DNA from: Mesorhizobium wenxiniae
GTDB taxonomy: Bacteria; Pseudomonadota; Alphaproteobacteria; Rhizobiales; Rhizobiaceae
Reading direction: 5' to 3'
Assembly: GCF_002284535.1 (NCBI RefSeq)
Contig: NZ_NPKH01000020.1
Span: 310,001 to 374,000 of the forward strand
Length of the DNA stretch: 64,000 nucleotides
Each line of letters opens with the position of its first letter. The first letter of the stretch is position 1. The position numbers and the translations under genes were made by a program. The notes beneath the pieces were generated by a model. That model did not search any database, was not told where the DNA came from, and was given only the letters and a program-made list of their open reading frames with translations. Below are positions 35,859 through 44,731 of the stretch, one piece after another.

Positions 35859-36347
35859 CTATTGGCGACGTGGCGCGGCGGGACCGATGGCCGGCTGGAT
35901 CCTGCTCACGATCGCTTGCGCATCCTCGCCAAGGCCGATCGCGATCCGGTCGCCGGAAACAATGCCTGATATGTCGCAGACGACCAGCGGCATGCTGACA
36001 TCGTAGAGAAACTCGGCGACGATGGCGCCGACGGCCAGAATCGGGTCGGGCCGCTGCAGGATAATGCCGGCCGGCGCAGTGCCCCTGCGGATCGCCTCGG
36101 CCAGAACCGAGGACGAGGACGAAGATCCCCGCCCGGAAGCCATCACCAGGATCTTGGCAGCGACATTTTGGCCAAGACCAGGATGCGAACGGTCGATGAT
36201 GTCGCCCGTCTCGATGTCCAGGCCGCCCCAGAAACTGAGCGCTTGCGACAGCACCAGCGCCGAGCCTTGTGCCTCGCCGGCAAGCTGGAAACTGCCAACT
36301 CTGTTCAGGGCTCGACCTTTCAGGGCTCGACTTGCCTGTTCACTCAT
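35859..36347 (-). CDS. Aconitase X small subunit (swivel domain, DUF126)
   Basis: 162 residues from the ATG at 36347, which overlaps the large-subunit stop (ATGA). The core is FWGGLDIETGDIIDRSHPGLGQ followed by GRGSSSSSSVLAEA, typical of the aconitase X swivel domain. In bacteria the two-subunit type makes cis-3-hydroxy-L-proline dehydratase, which yields pyrroline-2-carboxylate. It closes the active site over the large subunit. The upstream open frame to 36452 is only an overlap. Confidence 0.9.
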   Translation of the reverse strand: MSEQASRALKGRALNRVGSFQLAGEAQGSALVLSQALSFWGGLDIETGDIIDRSHPGLGQNVAAKILVMASGRGSSSSSSVLAEAIRRGTAPAGIILQRPDPILAVGAIVAEFLYDVSMPLVVCDISGIVSGDRIAIGLGEDAQAIVSRIQPAIGPAAPRRQ

Positions 36348-37591
36348 GGCGCACCCCTCACGACGTGCCCGACCGCTGCCGAGCGGATGCAGTCCTCCAT
36401 CTCGCCGAACGCCACCGAGACGCCGATATTGCCGGGGGCGTAATGCGCCCATTTGCCGGAGTTGGTCATCACCACGCCGTCGAGGCGCTCGATGATGGTG
36501 GTGACATAGGTGCAGGTATCGGTCACTGGAATGAGGTTGAACGCCTTCACACTCTCCAGCTCGCCTTCGTCCTTAAGCCGCGTCAGCGTCGCGCGCCCGG
36601 TGTTGACATAGATCGGGATGCCCCTGCCCGGCGCGATATGGCGCAGCATCGGCAGCAGGCGCATCCACTCGTGATGGGAAAAATGCGGCGTGCCGAGCGA
36701 TACGGCCACAAGCGGCGCACCGTCGGGGACGCTGGACAGCCTGGCCAGAGCATGATCGATGTCGGCGCGAGAGATCCGGATCGTCTCCTCCGGCGCCTTG
36801 CCGCGAAACGCCTCGTCGAGCGTCTTTGCTTCCGGCGTGATGCCGACCGCATGAAACAGTGCCACCGCGCCCGTCGTTGCCGCCGCCGCACCCAGCGCCT
36901 TCAGCTGGTCCTCGTCGCGCGGCTGCGGCAGGCCCGATATCACCGGGATGCGGTCGCGACTCGCCTGCCCGATGATCAGCCCGACGCCAACGAACAGGGC
37001 GTCGGTAGGCTCGAAAGAACCGGTCAGCTCGAACAGGATCTGGCCGCGCCGGTTTTCGCTTAAATGCAGCCCCCAGGCCGGCGCCCGCCCGGTCATCGCG
37101 CAGCACAAATCGATGAAATCACCATAGCGATTGGTCCGCGCTCCAATCACCGAATTGGCAAAGACGATGGCGTTGGACTCGCCCCAGGCGATCTGCTCGC
37201 CGAAAGCCGGCCGGAACCGCGTCTGATAGGGCGCGCAGGTGAAGGTCGCCTGACAGCCGAGCTCCAGATGCGCCTTCATCAGCCGCCGCGCCGGCACTTC
37301 TTCGGCGGCCGGCATCTTCACCAGGCCGGGATGGATGAGGTCGAACGAACCGACGTTCAATGTGGTGGGCACCCGAACGCTGCCACCGCCCTCGACCAGC
37401 CTCTCGACGAAATCGAAACCGGCCTGGCCGTGATAGAGGCAGCCGTCGATATGGGCACCGGCAATATCCAGCAGCTTGCGCGCGCCGACCGCCTTCGAAA
37501 AGGCGACCAGGATCTTCATCGCTGCGGCCACGGCCGGGCCGTGCTCGCCCTGCAGCATCGACTGATCGCCCGCCATCAATTCAAGCGTCAT
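36344..37591 (-). CDS. Aconitase X large (catalytic) subunit, probable cis-3-hydroxy-L-proline dehydratase
   Basis: 415 residues from the ATG at 37591, with AGGAAAG upstream. The DUF521 catalytic domain is evident: IAGAHIDGCLYHGQAGFDF, TFTCAPYQT, WGESNAIVFANSVIGARTNR and a late VVMTNSGKWAHYAPGN. Cysteines in DGCLYHG, TCAPY and DLCCAM are candidates for the iron-sulfur cluster. Bacterial members studied so far dehydrate cis-3-hydroxy-L-proline. The gene lies 65 bases after a polyamine-type ABC ATPase, which suggests uptake of the imino acid or a conjugate. Confidence 0.9.
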   Translation of the reverse strand: MTLELMAGDQSMLQGEHGPAVAAAMKILVAFSKAVGARKLLDIAGAHIDGCLYHGQAGFDFVERLVEGGGSVRVPTTLNVGSFDLIHPGLVKMPAAEEVPARRLMKAHLELGCQATFTCAPYQTRFRPAFGEQIAWGESNAIVFANSVIGARTNRYGDFIDLCCAMTGRAPAWGLHLSENRRGQILFELTGSFEPTDALFVGVGLIIGQASRDRIPVISGLPQPRDEDQLKALGAAAATTGAVALFHAVGITPEAKTLDEAFRGKAPEETIRISRADIDHALARLSSVPDGAPLVAVSLGTPHFSHHEWMRLLPMLRHIAPGRGIPIYVNTGRATLTRLKDEGELESVKAFNLIPVTDTCTYVTTIIERLDGVVMTNSGKWAHYAPGNIGVSVAFGEMEDCIRSAAVGHVVRGAP

Positions 37592-37656
37592 CGGGTGTTC
37601 CGCTTTCCTGACTATGCCCGACCATGCTCTCACTGATTGCAGTCCGCCTGGCAAGA

Positions 37657-38724
37657 TCAGTTCGCGGCGATCAGCACCGTACTCTTCGGCGACCAGCGCA
37701 GCAGCACCTCCTGGCCTGCCGCCAGCCTGTCAGCGCCGGTGTTCTGCACGATGACCTTGAGCGTCTGGCCGTCGCGTTCGACGAAATAGGTACTGTTGTT
37801 GCCGGCGAAGATACGCTTGGAAACTTGGCCACGGAGCACATTGCCATTGGCCTGGTCCGCGCTTCCGGAATCGATGGCGATGCGGATGCGTTCGGGCCGC
37901 ACCGCGCAGCTGGCCTTGGCGCCGGCGGCAAGCGTCGCCCCTGCCCGGGCGGCGATCGCCGTGCCATCGGGCAGCCGGATACCGACGCCTGTGGTCTCGC
38001 CGCGAAAGATGTTGGCATCGCCGAGGAAGGTGGCGGCGAATTCGCTTTTCGGGCTGTCGTAGATCTCCTCCGGCGGCCCTTCCTGCACCAGCCGGCCATC
38101 GCGCAGGATACCGATGCGGTCGCTCATCGTGAGCGCTTCTTCCTGGTCGTGGGTGACGAAGATGGTGGTGATGCCGATCTCGCGCTGGATACGCTTCAGT
38201 TCGATCTGCATGTCGACCCGCAGCGCCTTGTCGAGCGCGCCGAGTGGTTCGTCGAGCAAAAGCACACGCGGCTTGGTGACGATGGCGCGGGCCAGCGCAA
38301 CCCGCTGACGCTGACCGCCGGACAGCTGGTGCGGCCGGCGGCCGCCGAGCTTGCTGAGTTGTACCAGATCGAGCGCGCGCTGCACCTCGCTTGCAATAGT
38401 TGCCTTGGCCTCGCCACGCACCGACAGGCCGAAGGCAACATTGTCGGCCACGCTCATATTGGGAAACAGCGCATAGTTCTGAAACACCATGCCGATACGC
38501 CGCCTCTCGACCGGCACCCGCTCGACGCTCTCGCCGCCGATCGCGATGCGGCCCGAGTCGGGGAAATCGAAGCCCGCGATTTGCCGCAGCAGCGTGGTCT
38601 TGCCGCTGCCCGAGGGCCCAAGCAGTGCATAGAAACCACCGTCGGCAAAATCGATGGAGACGTCATCCAGTGCCTTGTGCGCCCCGAAATTGCGCGACAA
38701 ATTCGATACTTGAACGCCGGCCAT
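37657..38724 (-). CDS. ABC transporter ATP-binding protein (PotA-like)
   Basis: 355 residues from the ATG at 38724, which shares a base with the permease stop (TAATG). Walker A GPSGSGKTT, signature LSGGQRQ and Walker B LLLDEPLGALD are canonical, and the C-terminal TOBE region runs from about residue 270. It powers the spermidine/putrescine-type importer encoded just upstream. Confidence 0.93.
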   Translation of the reverse strand: MAGVQVSNLSRNFGAHKALDDVSIDFADGGFYALLGPSGSGKTTLLRQIAGFDFPDSGRIAIGGESVERVPVERRRIGMVFQNYALFPNMSVADNVAFGLSVRGEAKATIASEVQRALDLVQLSKLGGRRPHQLSGGQRQRVALARAIVTKPRVLLLDEPLGALDKALRVDMQIELKRIQREIGITTIFVTHDQEEALTMSDRIGILRDGRLVQEGPPEEIYDSPKSEFAATFLGDANIFRGETTGVGIRLPDGTAIAARAGATLAAGAKASCAVRPERIRIAIDSGSADQANGNVLRGQVSKRIFAGNNSTYFVERDGQTLKVIVQNTGADRLAAGQEVLLRWSPKSTVLIAAN

Positions 38725-39512
38725 TATTTCTCTCCGCCGAATTTGAAGAAACGTGCCGTAAGCAGCATCAGCGCCATCGAGACGACGATGATGATCGTCG
38801 AGACCGCGTTGATCTCGGGCGTGAAACCCTTGCGGATCGCGGCGTAGATCTCGACCGGCAAGGTTGTCTGACCCGGCGTCGACAGGAAGTAGGACACCAC
38901 GAACTGGTCGAACGATACGGCAAAGGCGAACAGCCCGCCGGCGATGACGCCCGGCATGATCCAGGGCAAGGTCACGCGCCGAGTCACCTGCCACTGGTTG
39001 GCGCCGAGCGATCGCGCCGCCTCTTCCAGTTCCGGCGCAAAGGTCTGCAGCCGTGCCGAGACGACGACGATGACATAGGGCAGCGCCAGCGCCACATGGC
39101 CGAGCAGGATTGCGAACAGACCACGCCCGATGCCGACGCCGAAGAAGAAAATCAGCATCGCCGTACCGGTGATCAGCCACGGAATGGCGATCGGCGGAAA
39201 CAGCAGCGCTTGCAGGAATTTCTTGCCGCGAAATTCGTAGCGATAGAACGCCAGCGATGCCGCCGTGCCGAGCGCTGTGCAAAGGATGGTGGTGATGACG
39301 GCGATCTCTATGCTGTTCGAGGTTGCGGAGATCAGCTGGTCGTTCTGCCACAGCGACGCGTACCATTCAGTCGTCCATTCGAACGGCAATTGGTAGAAGG
39401 GCGAGACGTTGAACGACATCAGCGCCATGATGACGATCGGGAGATAGAGGAAGGCGAGCAGCAGCCAGATGTAGAGCCGGCCAAGCCATTCGAGGATACG
39501 GGTCGTCGCCAT
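38724..39512 (-). CDS. ABC transporter permease (PotC-like)
   Basis: 262 residues from the ATG at 39512, which overlaps the previous stop (TGATG). Hydrophobic start LYIWLLLAFLYLPIVIMAL and EAA loop LEEAARSLGANQWQVTRRVTLP. It makes the channel with the PotB-like permease. Six membrane segments are expected, and the family partner order B-C-A is kept. Confidence 0.92.
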   Translation of the reverse strand: MATTRILEWLGRLYIWLLLAFLYLPIVIMALMSFNVSPFYQLPFEWTTEWYASLWQNDQLISATSNSIEIAVITTILCTALGTAASLAFYRYEFRGKKFLQALLFPPIAIPWLITGTAMLIFFFGVGIGRGLFAILLGHVALALPYVIVVVSARLQTFAPELEEAARSLGANQWQVTRRVTLPWIMPGVIAGGLFAFAVSFDQFVVSYFLSTPGQTTLPVEIYAAIRKGFTPEINAVSTIIIVVSMALMLLTARFFKFGGEK

Positions 39513-40381
39513 CAGGCGGCCCTCCTGAGCACCGGCGATGTCAGCGCAAGAATGACCAGGACGACGGCCAGCAGGATGAAGGACAGCGCTGCGCCCAGCG
39601 GCCAGTTGAAGACGGCGACGAACTGATCCTCGATGACCGTTCCGTAGAAGGTACCGGTGCGCCCGCCGAGGATACGCGGCTCCATGAAGGAGCCGACGAC
39701 GGGCACGAAGATCAGCGCTGCGCCCGCCACCAGCCCCGGCATGGACAGCGGGATGATCACCCGCCTCAGCATCTGCAGCCTTGAGGCGCCGAGCGAGCGC
39801 CCTGCCTCGATCAGCGAGTCGTCGATGGCCTGCAGCGTGAGGTAACAGGTCAGCACCATGTAGGGCACGTAGGAATGCACCAGCCCGATGACGACGGCCG
39901 GATACGAATACATCACGTCGATGTTGATCTTGAACGGCAGCACGGCGTTGAGCGCGGTGTCGAGAATGCCGCCCTCGCGCAGCACCATCGCCCAGGAGAA
40001 GATGCGCACCAGCCCGTTCGACCAGAACGGCAGGATGACGAGCAGGAAGATCGCCTCGCGGCTGCGCCCTTTCAGCACCTTGGCCAGCACATAGGCTGCG
40101 GGAAAGCCGATGACGACGCACCACAGGGTCACCTCAAGCCCGAGCCTGAGCGACGCCAGCAGCAGCGTCAAATACAGCCGCTCTGAGAAGAAGGTGGCGT
40201 AGTTCTCCAGCGTGAACGACCACGCCTTCCCCGACAGCGGCAGCTCGGTCATGGAGGAGAAGAAGACCATGGCCGACAGCGGCAGGAAGATCGCCACCGT
40301 CAGCCACAGATAAGCGGGCAGAAGCAGGGGCAAAGCCGATCGCAATCCGCTCCTCGAACCGGTCGCGACGTGTTCCGCCAT
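39512..40381 (-). CDS. ABC transporter permease (PotB-like)
   Basis: 289 residues with a first membrane segment LPLLLPAYLWLTVAIFLPLS and the EAA loop LIEAGRSLGASRLQMLRRVIIP. First channel subunit of the importer, 25 bases after the binding-protein gene. Confidence 0.92.
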   Translation of the reverse strand: MAEHVATGSRSGLRSALPLLLPAYLWLTVAIFLPLSAMVFFSSMTELPLSGKAWSFTLENYATFFSERLYLTLLLASLRLGLEVTLWCVVIGFPAAYVLAKVLKGRSREAIFLLVILPFWSNGLVRIFSWAMVLREGGILDTALNAVLPFKINIDVMYSYPAVVIGLVHSYVPYMVLTCYLTLQAIDDSLIEAGRSLGASRLQMLRRVIIPLSMPGLVAGAALIFVPVVGSFMEPRILGGRTGTFYGTVIEDQFVAVFNWPLGAALSFILLAVVLVILALTSPVLRRAA

Positions 40382-40406
40382 ATGCCTCTCCCCGAAAGCC
40401 CGCCCG

Positions 40407-41468
40407 CTACTTCACGTTGACCTTGAGCTCTTGCCACAGCGCCAGATAGGCCTCGCGCTGCGCATCGGTGATGGGCGCCTGGAACTGGATGCGCTTGGCG
40501 ACATCGGGATCGCCCATCACCTTGCGGTTAAATGCATCTTCGGGAAGCGCTGCAACCGCCTTGGTGTTGGCCGAGACCGGGGCGCCGACCTTGGTGACCC
40601 ATTCAACGTAGAAGCCGGGATCGATCATGTAGTTGATGAACGCCTCGGCGCCGGCGACATTCTTGGAGCCGACCGGAATGGAAAAGGCGTCGAGCCAGGC
40701 GACGGCGCCTTCCCTTGGGATGACCAGCGAGACCGGCAGCTTGAAATGCGTCTTGGCGCGGTCGGCCGAACCGCTCCAGTAGGTGCCGATGTCGATCTGG
40801 TTGGAGGCGACCATCTGGTTCCAATCGTTCTCCGAGCTCCAGAATGTCTTGATCTGCGGCATCAGCGAGGTCAGCTTCGCCTTGACGGCTTCCATGTCCT
40901 TGATGTCGTTGATGTTCTGGCCGGTGGTGATGGCGCCGAACTGAACCGCTTCGACCGCGTCGTCGCGAATGACCACGCGGCCCTTATGGGCCTCGTTCCA
41001 CATTTCGGTGATGCTGGTCGGCGGCGTCTCGAAGGACTTCTCGTTGATGGCGAGCGCGGTCAAGCCCCACACCCATGGCACGCCATAGACCTTGCCGTCA
41101 CGAATTAGCATCGGCGATCCCGCCTTGTCCGGGCTGATGTCGGCGTAATTGGGAATATTGGCGACGTCGATCGGCTGGATCAGCTTTTCCGCCATCGCCT
41201 GGTCGTTGAAGGCTGCGTTGATCATGACGACGTCGTAGAGGCCGGGATTGGTCCTCAGCTTGGTCAGCATTTCCTGTTCGGAATTGAAGAAGTCGTTGAT
41301 GACCTTGTTGCCGGTCGCCTTCTCGAAGGCCGCGATGGCCCAAGGCTCGTCGGCCCCGTAGCCCTTCCAGTTGAGCACATGCACTTCGGCGGCAGTGGCG
41401 GCCAGCGTGAGCGCGGAGGTGAAGACGGCAGTCGCCGTCAGAAAAGCAGTCAGTTTGGACATGCGCAT
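40407..41468 (-). CDS. ABC transporter substrate-binding protein (PotD family)
   Basis: 353 residues from the ATG at 41468, with GAGAGGAA upstream. Signal peptide MSKLTAFLTATAVFTSALTL is cleaved near ATAA-EV. The mature start VHVLNWKGYGADEPWAIAAFEKATG is typical of the PotD/PotF group, which binds polyamines but also opines, amino-acid conjugates and thiamine. Given an AcnX dehydratase in the same operon, hydroxyproline or a derivative could be the ligand; sugar nucleotides could equally explain the PfkB and glycohydrolase genes. Confidence 0.92.
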   Translation of the reverse strand: MRMSKLTAFLTATAVFTSALTLAATAAEVHVLNWKGYGADEPWAIAAFEKATGNKVINDFFNSEQEMLTKLRTNPGLYDVVMINAAFNDQAMAEKLIQPIDVANIPNYADISPDKAGSPMLIRDGKVYGVPWVWGLTALAINEKSFETPPTSITEMWNEAHKGRVVIRDDAVEAVQFGAITTGQNINDIKDMEAVKAKLTSLMPQIKTFWSSENDWNQMVASNQIDIGTYWSGSADRAKTHFKLPVSLVIPREGAVAWLDAFSIPVGSKNVAGAEAFINYMIDPGFYVEWVTKVGAPVSANTKAVAALPEDAFNRKVMGDPDVAKRIQFQAPITDAQREAYLALWQELKVNVK

Positions 41469-41524
41469 GTTCGTTCCTCTCATTGTTTGCCCGGTTAGCG
41501 GGGCTTGTTACGTCATTTAGGCTG

Positions 41525-42499
41525 TCAGAAATGGGCCTCTTGCTTCCGGCTATGCACGGTCGTCAGTCGATCGTAATGGCCGAGGAATGTCTGGATCTCC
41601 TGGTCGGTCGGCGCCGACGACCCGCCATGGCGGGTGACCGAGAGCGCCGCCGCCGCATTGGCGTAGCGCGCCGCTTCGACGGGCGGCACCCCGCGCGAAA
41701 GCGCGCTGACGAAGGCGCCGATATGGGTGTCGCCGGCGCCGTTGGTATCGACGGCGGCGACCTTAAAACCGGGCACGGCCTGCGCGGTGCCGTCAGCCAA
41801 CCGCACGAAGCAGCCTTTCGCCCCGGCGCGTATGACGACCCCCTCGGCGCTCGGACTGTGATTGGAAAGAAGCCTGGCAGCAATAGCCTCGACATCGCCG
41901 GCGCCGGCGATCTCGGCCGCTTCTACGATGTTGCAGCTCAGCCAGCTCGTGCGCGCCAGCACCCGGTCGAGAATGGTGCGCGGGATGTCTGATATAACAG
42001 GCGTCGGATCGAAGACGAAGGGAATTTCCGCCGGCAGCGCCTCGATCCAGTCGGCCAGCGCATCGCGGCTGCCGACATAGCTCAGCGTGTAGCCGGAGGC
42101 GAACACCCAATCCCCCGGCGCAACCCGGATGGGCGCCATCATGCCGAGGCTGAGCACACTCTCGGCACCAGGCCATGACACGAAGGTGCGCTCGGCGTCG
42201 CCGCTGATCATGGCGACGCAATTGCCGCTGTCCATCATGGTGGATGCCGGGGTCAGCGTTGCGATGCCTTCCGCCGCGAGGGCGGCACGCAGGAAGTCGC
42301 CATTCGGTCCGCTGCCGAGTTGGCCGCCGAACGCCACTTTCATACCAGTGCGGCTGGCCGCGACCATCATGTTGAAGCCGCCGCCGGCGACCTGGGCAAA
42401 GCTCGATGCGGTTTTCTCGGTGCCGGGCGCCGGCAAGGCGTCGATGCGGTAGACAAAGTCGACCACCGCGCTGCCGATATGGACGAGACGCCCGCTCAT
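41525..42499 (-). CDS. PfkB family carbohydrate kinase (ribokinase-like)
   Basis: 324 residues. N-terminal VHIGSAVVDFVYRIDALPAPG, the glycine-rich AQVAGGGFNMMVAASRTG, and the signature near the end, DTNGAGDTHIGAFVSALSRG, which holds the catalytic base Asp and anion hole. The family phosphorylates ribose, nucleosides or keto sugars. Its start overlaps the ADP-ribosylglycohydrolase stop (ATGA), so the kinase could act on the pentose part released by that hydrolase. Confidence 0.92.
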   Translation of the reverse strand: MSGRLVHIGSAVVDFVYRIDALPAPGTEKTASSFAQVAGGGFNMMVAASRTGMKVAFGGQLGSGPNGDFLRAALAAEGIATLTPASTMMDSGNCVAMISGDAERTFVSWPGAESVLSLGMMAPIRVAPGDWVFASGYTLSYVGSRDALADWIEALPAEIPFVFDPTPVISDIPRTILDRVLARTSWLSCNIVEAAEIAGAGDVEAIAARLLSNHSPSAEGVVIRAGAKGCFVRLADGTAQAVPGFKVAAVDTNGAGDTHIGAFVSALSRGVPPVEAARYANAAAALSVTRHGGSSAPTDQEIQTFLGHYDRLTTVHSRKQEAHF

Positions 42500-43530
42500 G
42501 CCGCCGCGTCCTTGCCTGAAATGCTTTTCGCCATCCGCGCCGCGACCAGGTCGGCGGCGAGCGCGCGCACCTGCGCAATGTCGAGGCCTTTGAGCCGGTT
42601 GATGTGTTCCTGCGGCAATCGGGAAAAGCCGGCGCAGGCGCCTGCCATGCCGGCGGCAATGGCGCCGATCGTGTCGGTGTCGCCGCCGAGATTGGCGCTG
42701 ATGACGGCCGCCAGCCAGGGATCGCCGCCGGCTATTTCCAGCACCGCGAAGGCCGCCGGAACCGATTCCTGGCTAGCGACGCCGGTGCCGACCAGGTCGA
42801 CGATCAGCCGGATGCCGTCAGTGACAGCCTTGCCGCGAACGAGGCTCCTCGCCCAGTCGATCCGCGCGGCAATGTCGCCGCCGGTGATCCAGTGACCGAG
42901 TTCTGCGCCGCGCTTGGCCGCCACGACGGCACGATCTGCGGCGGCGCGCCAGTCGCCGCCGGCAACGCCGCGGCTGACGGCGGCAGCGACGGCTGCGGCT
43001 GAAGCAATGGCGATCGAGGTGTTGTGCGTGGCGCGGCAGGTTTCCGCCACCTTGGCGACCAGCGCGTCGAGCGGCTCCGGCGGCATCATGATGCCGACCG
43101 GCGCGATGCGCATGGCGGCGCCATTGGTGTCGCCGCCACTTCCCGCTTCCTCGGCCGGCACGCCGCCATTGATGGCGTCGATGGCGCGCTTGGTCGACGG
43201 TCCGAGCAGATCGTAGCTGCCGCGCGCCTTGACCTCGCGCTCCCAGTCGAGCAGCGCGTTGACCCAGCGCGTGTGGTCGAAGCTATCGCCTGAAACAACC
43301 AGGATGCGGCCGAGCAGCAGCGCCTGTTCGGTGTCGTCAGTAATAGTGCCGGCGGCCAGGCCTTTCGACACTGGATGGTCGGCGACGGGCGCGACGAAAT
43401 CCTCGACACGACCGTAGAGCTCGGCAATGCGGGCCGGCGACAGCAACTGCGTCGGCATGCCGAGCGCATCGCCCAGCGCACCGCCGATAAGCGCACCCAT
43501 CGCCCGGTCGATCGCCTCGGCCGTGTCCAT
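42496..43530 (-). CDS. ADP-ribosylglycohydrolase family protein
   Basis: 344 residues from the ATG at 43530. Metal-binding motifs of the ARH/DraG fold: GALIGGALGDALGMPTQ at the start, TITDDTEQALLLGR near residue 70, and the late GGDTDTIGAIAAGMAGA. Both magnesium sites seem complete. Family members cleave N- or O-glycosidic bonds to ADP-ribose on proteins, or crystallin-like and small nucleoside substrates. In a catabolic operon next to a ribokinase, a small-molecule N-ribosyl hydrolase is more likely than protein de-ADP-ribosylation; this is inferred. Confidence 0.9.
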   Translation of the reverse strand: MDTAEAIDRAMGALIGGALGDALGMPTQLLSPARIAELYGRVEDFVAPVADHPVSKGLAAGTITDDTEQALLLGRILVVSGDSFDHTRWVNALLDWEREVKARGSYDLLGPSTKRAIDAINGGVPAEEAGSGGDTNGAAMRIAPVGIMMPPEPLDALVAKVAETCRATHNTSIAIASAAAVAAAVSRGVAGGDWRAAADRAVVAAKRGAELGHWITGGDIAARIDWARSLVRGKAVTDGIRLIVDLVGTGVASQESVPAAFAVLEIAGGDPWLAAVISANLGGDTDTIGAIAAGMAGACAGFSRLPQEHINRLKGLDIAQVRALAADLVAARMAKSISGKDAAA

Positions 43531-43532
43531 AC

Positions 43533-44258
43533 TCAGAACTCCAGGTGAAGTGCGAAATGCGCCGGATTGAGAAGGCTGGTGACAAATTCGATGGCGCGGC
43601 CATCGGCCGCGCGCGTCAACCGCCGCGTGCGCAGGAACGTCGCGCCCGGCGCGCAATCGAGAATGGCCGCGTCCTCGGCGCTCAGCATCTCGATATCGAC
43701 CCATTCCTCGCCGTGATCGGGGACGAGCCCCGCCCCTCGCAGCGTCTGGTGCAGCGAGCCCTCGCGCAGGCCGCGCAGCGGCACGTCCTCCAGCTCGGGC
43801 GACAGCGGCAAGCGGCTGCGCTCGATCGAAATGGCGTGGCCGTCATCGGCGTTGCTGCGCACCCGGTCAACGGCGATGAAGAACGGGCTTTCGACGCCCA
43901 GCCTGGCAGCGAGCTCGGCATCCTGCATGACTTCGAGCCTGAGCGTGCGCGTGTCGGCATTGGCGCCGGCATTGGCCAGCGCCCGCGACCAGCCGACGGC
44001 GTCGTCGACCGGCATGCCGTCGAAGGTGACGAACGAGCCGATGCCGACTTTGGTGGTGATCAGCCCGCGGCTCGACAGTTCCTCGAGACCCTTGCGGATG
44101 GTGTTGCGGCTGACAGAAAAGCGCTGGACGAGCTCATTCTCGCTCTGCAGGCGGTCGCCGAAGCCGAGCACGCCGGAGCGGATCTCGTGTTCGAGGACGG
44201 TGGCGATCCGTCCGGGCTTGCCCGTACCGGGAGACGACAGAGCCGTGCGACGCGTCAT
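43533..44258 (-). CDS. GntR family regulator with UTRA domain (HutC subfamily)
   Basis: 241 residues. GntR winged helix (about 18-85) with LQSENELVQRFSVSRNTIRKGLEEL, then a UTRA ligand domain (about 100-238) with ERSRLPLSPELEDVPLRGL and the late FVTSLLNPAHF. First gene of the minus-strand operon, two bases before the glycohydrolase. It probably represses itself and the operon. A perfect inverted repeat at 44302-44320 and repeated CCTGTTCA-like boxes at 44269-44297 lie upstream. Confidence 0.92.
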   Translation of the reverse strand: MTRRTALSSPGTGKPGRIATVLEHEIRSGVLGFGDRLQSENELVQRFSVSRNTIRKGLEELSSRGLITTKVGIGSFVTFDGMPVDDAVGWSRALANAGANADTRTLRLEVMQDAELAARLGVESPFFIAVDRVRSNADDGHAISIERSRLPLSPELEDVPLRGLREGSLHQTLRGAGLVPDHGEEWVDIEMLSAEDAAILDCAPGATFLRTRRLTRAADGRAIEFVTSLLNPAHFALHLEF

Positions 44259-44301
44259 GGAACACCTGTTCAGTAGACCTGTATAATCCTGTTCAATACC
44301 G

Positions 44302-44320
44302 TGACATGGCGGTCATGTCA
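44302..44320. promoter_or_regulatory. Inverted repeat upstream of the GntR/UTRA operon
   Basis: TGACATG and CATGTCA are perfect seven-base arms around GCGGT, 44 bases upstream of the regulator start. Between it and the gene, CCTGTTCAGTAG, CCTGTATAATC and CCTGTTCAATAC recur three times. Either set could be the operator of the adjacent regulator. Confidence 0.45.
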
Positions 44321-44413
44321 ACGGCTCGTGGCCAGCACGCTTTTGAGTTCCCCATACCTGGCCAGGATGGCTCTGATGATCACGAACGGTTCGTCGCAGG
44401 CTGGAATTTTATG

Positions 44414-44439
44414 GGAACCTTCACCACCCCCGAGCGGTT
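44414..44439 (+). promoter_or_regulatory. EcfG-type (general stress) promoter candidate
   Basis: GGAAC (44414-44418), 17 bases, then GGTT (44436-44439). The alphaproteobacterial general-stress sigma factor EcfG recognises GGAAC-N16/17-CGTT; this site differs in the first base of the -10 box. It ends 59 bases before the start of the small secreted protein. Confidence 0.5.
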
Positions 44440-44498
44440 TTTTCTATAGTCGCAAATGCAGCGACAACCGAGAAAATGGAGACAAATGGAGAAAAATC

Positions 44499-44702
44499 AT
44501 GCTCACGAAGATTCTCGCAGCGTCCGTACTCGCCGCCGGTCTGGCCACCTCTGCGATGGCCCAGAATACCAGCGACCCAGACGCTGACATGGGTCCCGGC
44601 AGCGACAGAAGCGTCGTCACCGACCCTGCCCCGGTCGATCCGAACCTCGCCGAGCCGAATGCCGTCGATCGGGTAGCATTATTGCGGGCCCTGATGACTT
44701 GA
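44499..44702 (+). CDS. Small secreted protein, probably truncated by a frameshift
   Basis: 67 residues from the ATG at 44499 with GGAG upstream. The signal peptide MLTKILAASVLAAGLATSAM is cleaved before QNTSDPD. The ORF stops at 44702, but another frame continues without a stop from about 44665 to a TAG at 44834-44836, reading SIIAGPDDLNSNAD and later NCPIGPQGAMPDVMNKAPG, in similar style. The intact protein was probably about 111 residues and a one-base change near 44665 cut it. Function unknown; acidic, probably periplasmic. A stress-type promoter precedes it. Confidence 0.65.
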   Translation: MLTKILAASVLAAGLATSAMAQNTSDPDADMGPGSDRSVVTDPAPVDPNLAEPNAVDRVALLRALMT

Positions 44703-44731
44703 ATTCAAATGCCGACTTGAATTCTAATGCC
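44696..44731 (+). repeat. 18-base tandem duplication
   Basis: Two adjacent copies of GACTTGAATTCAAATGCC differ at one base (44696-44713, 44714-44731). In the downstream frame of the secreted protein they encode DLNSNA twice. In the current frame the first copy supplies the stop codon. Confidence 0.85.
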
